Assembly (NCBI RefSeq): GCF_015277895.1
Contig: NZ_CP063815.1
Location: 1,612,001-1,676,000, forward strand
Source of the DNA: Microbacterium abyssi
GTDB lineage: Bacteria > Actinomycetota > Actinomycetes > Actinomycetales > Microbacteriaceae
Direction of reading: 5' to 3'
DNA: 64,000 nucleotides
Numbering within the stretch: the first letter of the stretch is position 1; every line of letters begins with the position of its first letter. Shown here piece after piece: positions 63,933-64,000 of this stretch. The position numbers and the translations under genes were made by a program. Below the pieces are notes generated by a model, which was not told the DNA's origin, searched no databases, and was given only the letters and a program-made list of their open reading frames with translations.

Positions 63933-64000
63933 TCAGTTCTCGCGGGGGTCCACGAGCCGCGCTTCCTGATCGCGGTACGCATCGCCGAGGATCGCGGTGA
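63933..64000 (-). CDS. Partial gene upstream of alaS, C-terminus only
   Basis: The minus-strand frame entering at the right edge reads TAILGDAYRDQEARLVDP then REN and stops with TGA at 63935-63933. Codon usage looks like the neighbours. Only about 22 residues are present, so no function can be assigned. In other actinobacteria small proteins of unknown function precede alaS here. Confidence 0.4.
   Translation of the reverse strand, partial: TAILGDAYRDQEARLVDPREN

Overview
The window reads as a chromosomal segment of a high-GC actinobacterium. The best fit is the family Microbacteriaceae, probably Microbacterium or a close relative. The reasons are: a very GC-rich third codon position, the conserved actinobacterial gene orders (pyrR-pyrB-pyrC-carA-carB-pyrF-gmk-rpoZ-metK, hisF-hisI-trpCBA-lgt, alaS-ruvX-mltG-aroE), a PdtaR-type ANTAR regulator, small actinobacterial membrane families (HGxxPAAW, TIGR02234), and frequent GGATGCC/GGCATCC words. 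The genus is an inference.

Positions 1-13645 are an accessory-looking region with genes on both strands: an unusual short-chain dehydrogenase (SDR), an HdeD-like membrane protein, a short UvrA paralogue, a DoxX-like protein, a DHFR/RibD-like reductase, an NTF2-fold protein, two MFS transporters and a DUF6458 protein. It also holds a tight minus-strand group coding a GDSL hydrolase, a YczE-like membrane protein, a SUMF1-fold protein and an arginase-fold protein, and a DUF885 hydrolase. Several of these enzymes lack a residue that is catalytic or metal-binding in the family.

From 13683 to the right edge the content is core and almost entirely on the minus strand. Read in the direction of transcription (right to left), the first block is alaS-ruvX-mltG-aroE-aroC-aroK-aroB-aroQ-efp-nusB, covering translation, cell wall and the shikimate pathway. 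Next come two genes that I do not expect at this junction: a SWIM/SNF2 helicase and a metallo-beta-lactamase/Rieske protein. The pyrimidine operon follows (pyrR-pyrB-pyrC-membrane protein-carA-carB-pyrF), then gmk-rpoZ-metK, priA-fmt-rsmB-rpe, hisE-hisG-hisF-hisI, the partial trp cluster (TIGR02234-HGxxPAAW-trpC-trpB-trpA), lgt, gltB-gltD, pyk, a hydrolase, pdtaR and polA. A tRNA-Leu(CAA) and a hotdog thioesterase lie on the plus strand inside this block.

Many minus-strand genes are joined by 4-base ATGA or GTGA overlaps, so translational coupling is likely through most of the his, trp, pyr and aro runs. The pyr operon has a good match to a PyrR RNA-binding loop directly before the pyrR ribosome-binding site. 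The most notable single gene is guanylate kinase: about 115 N-terminal residues look like mycobacterial integration host factor (mIHF), so mihF and gmk, neighbours in other actinobacteria, are one protein here. Also notable are the lack of trpE between hisI and the TIGR02234 gene, the lack of coaBC between rpoZ and metK, and the MBL/Rieske plus SNF2 pair between nusB and pyrR.
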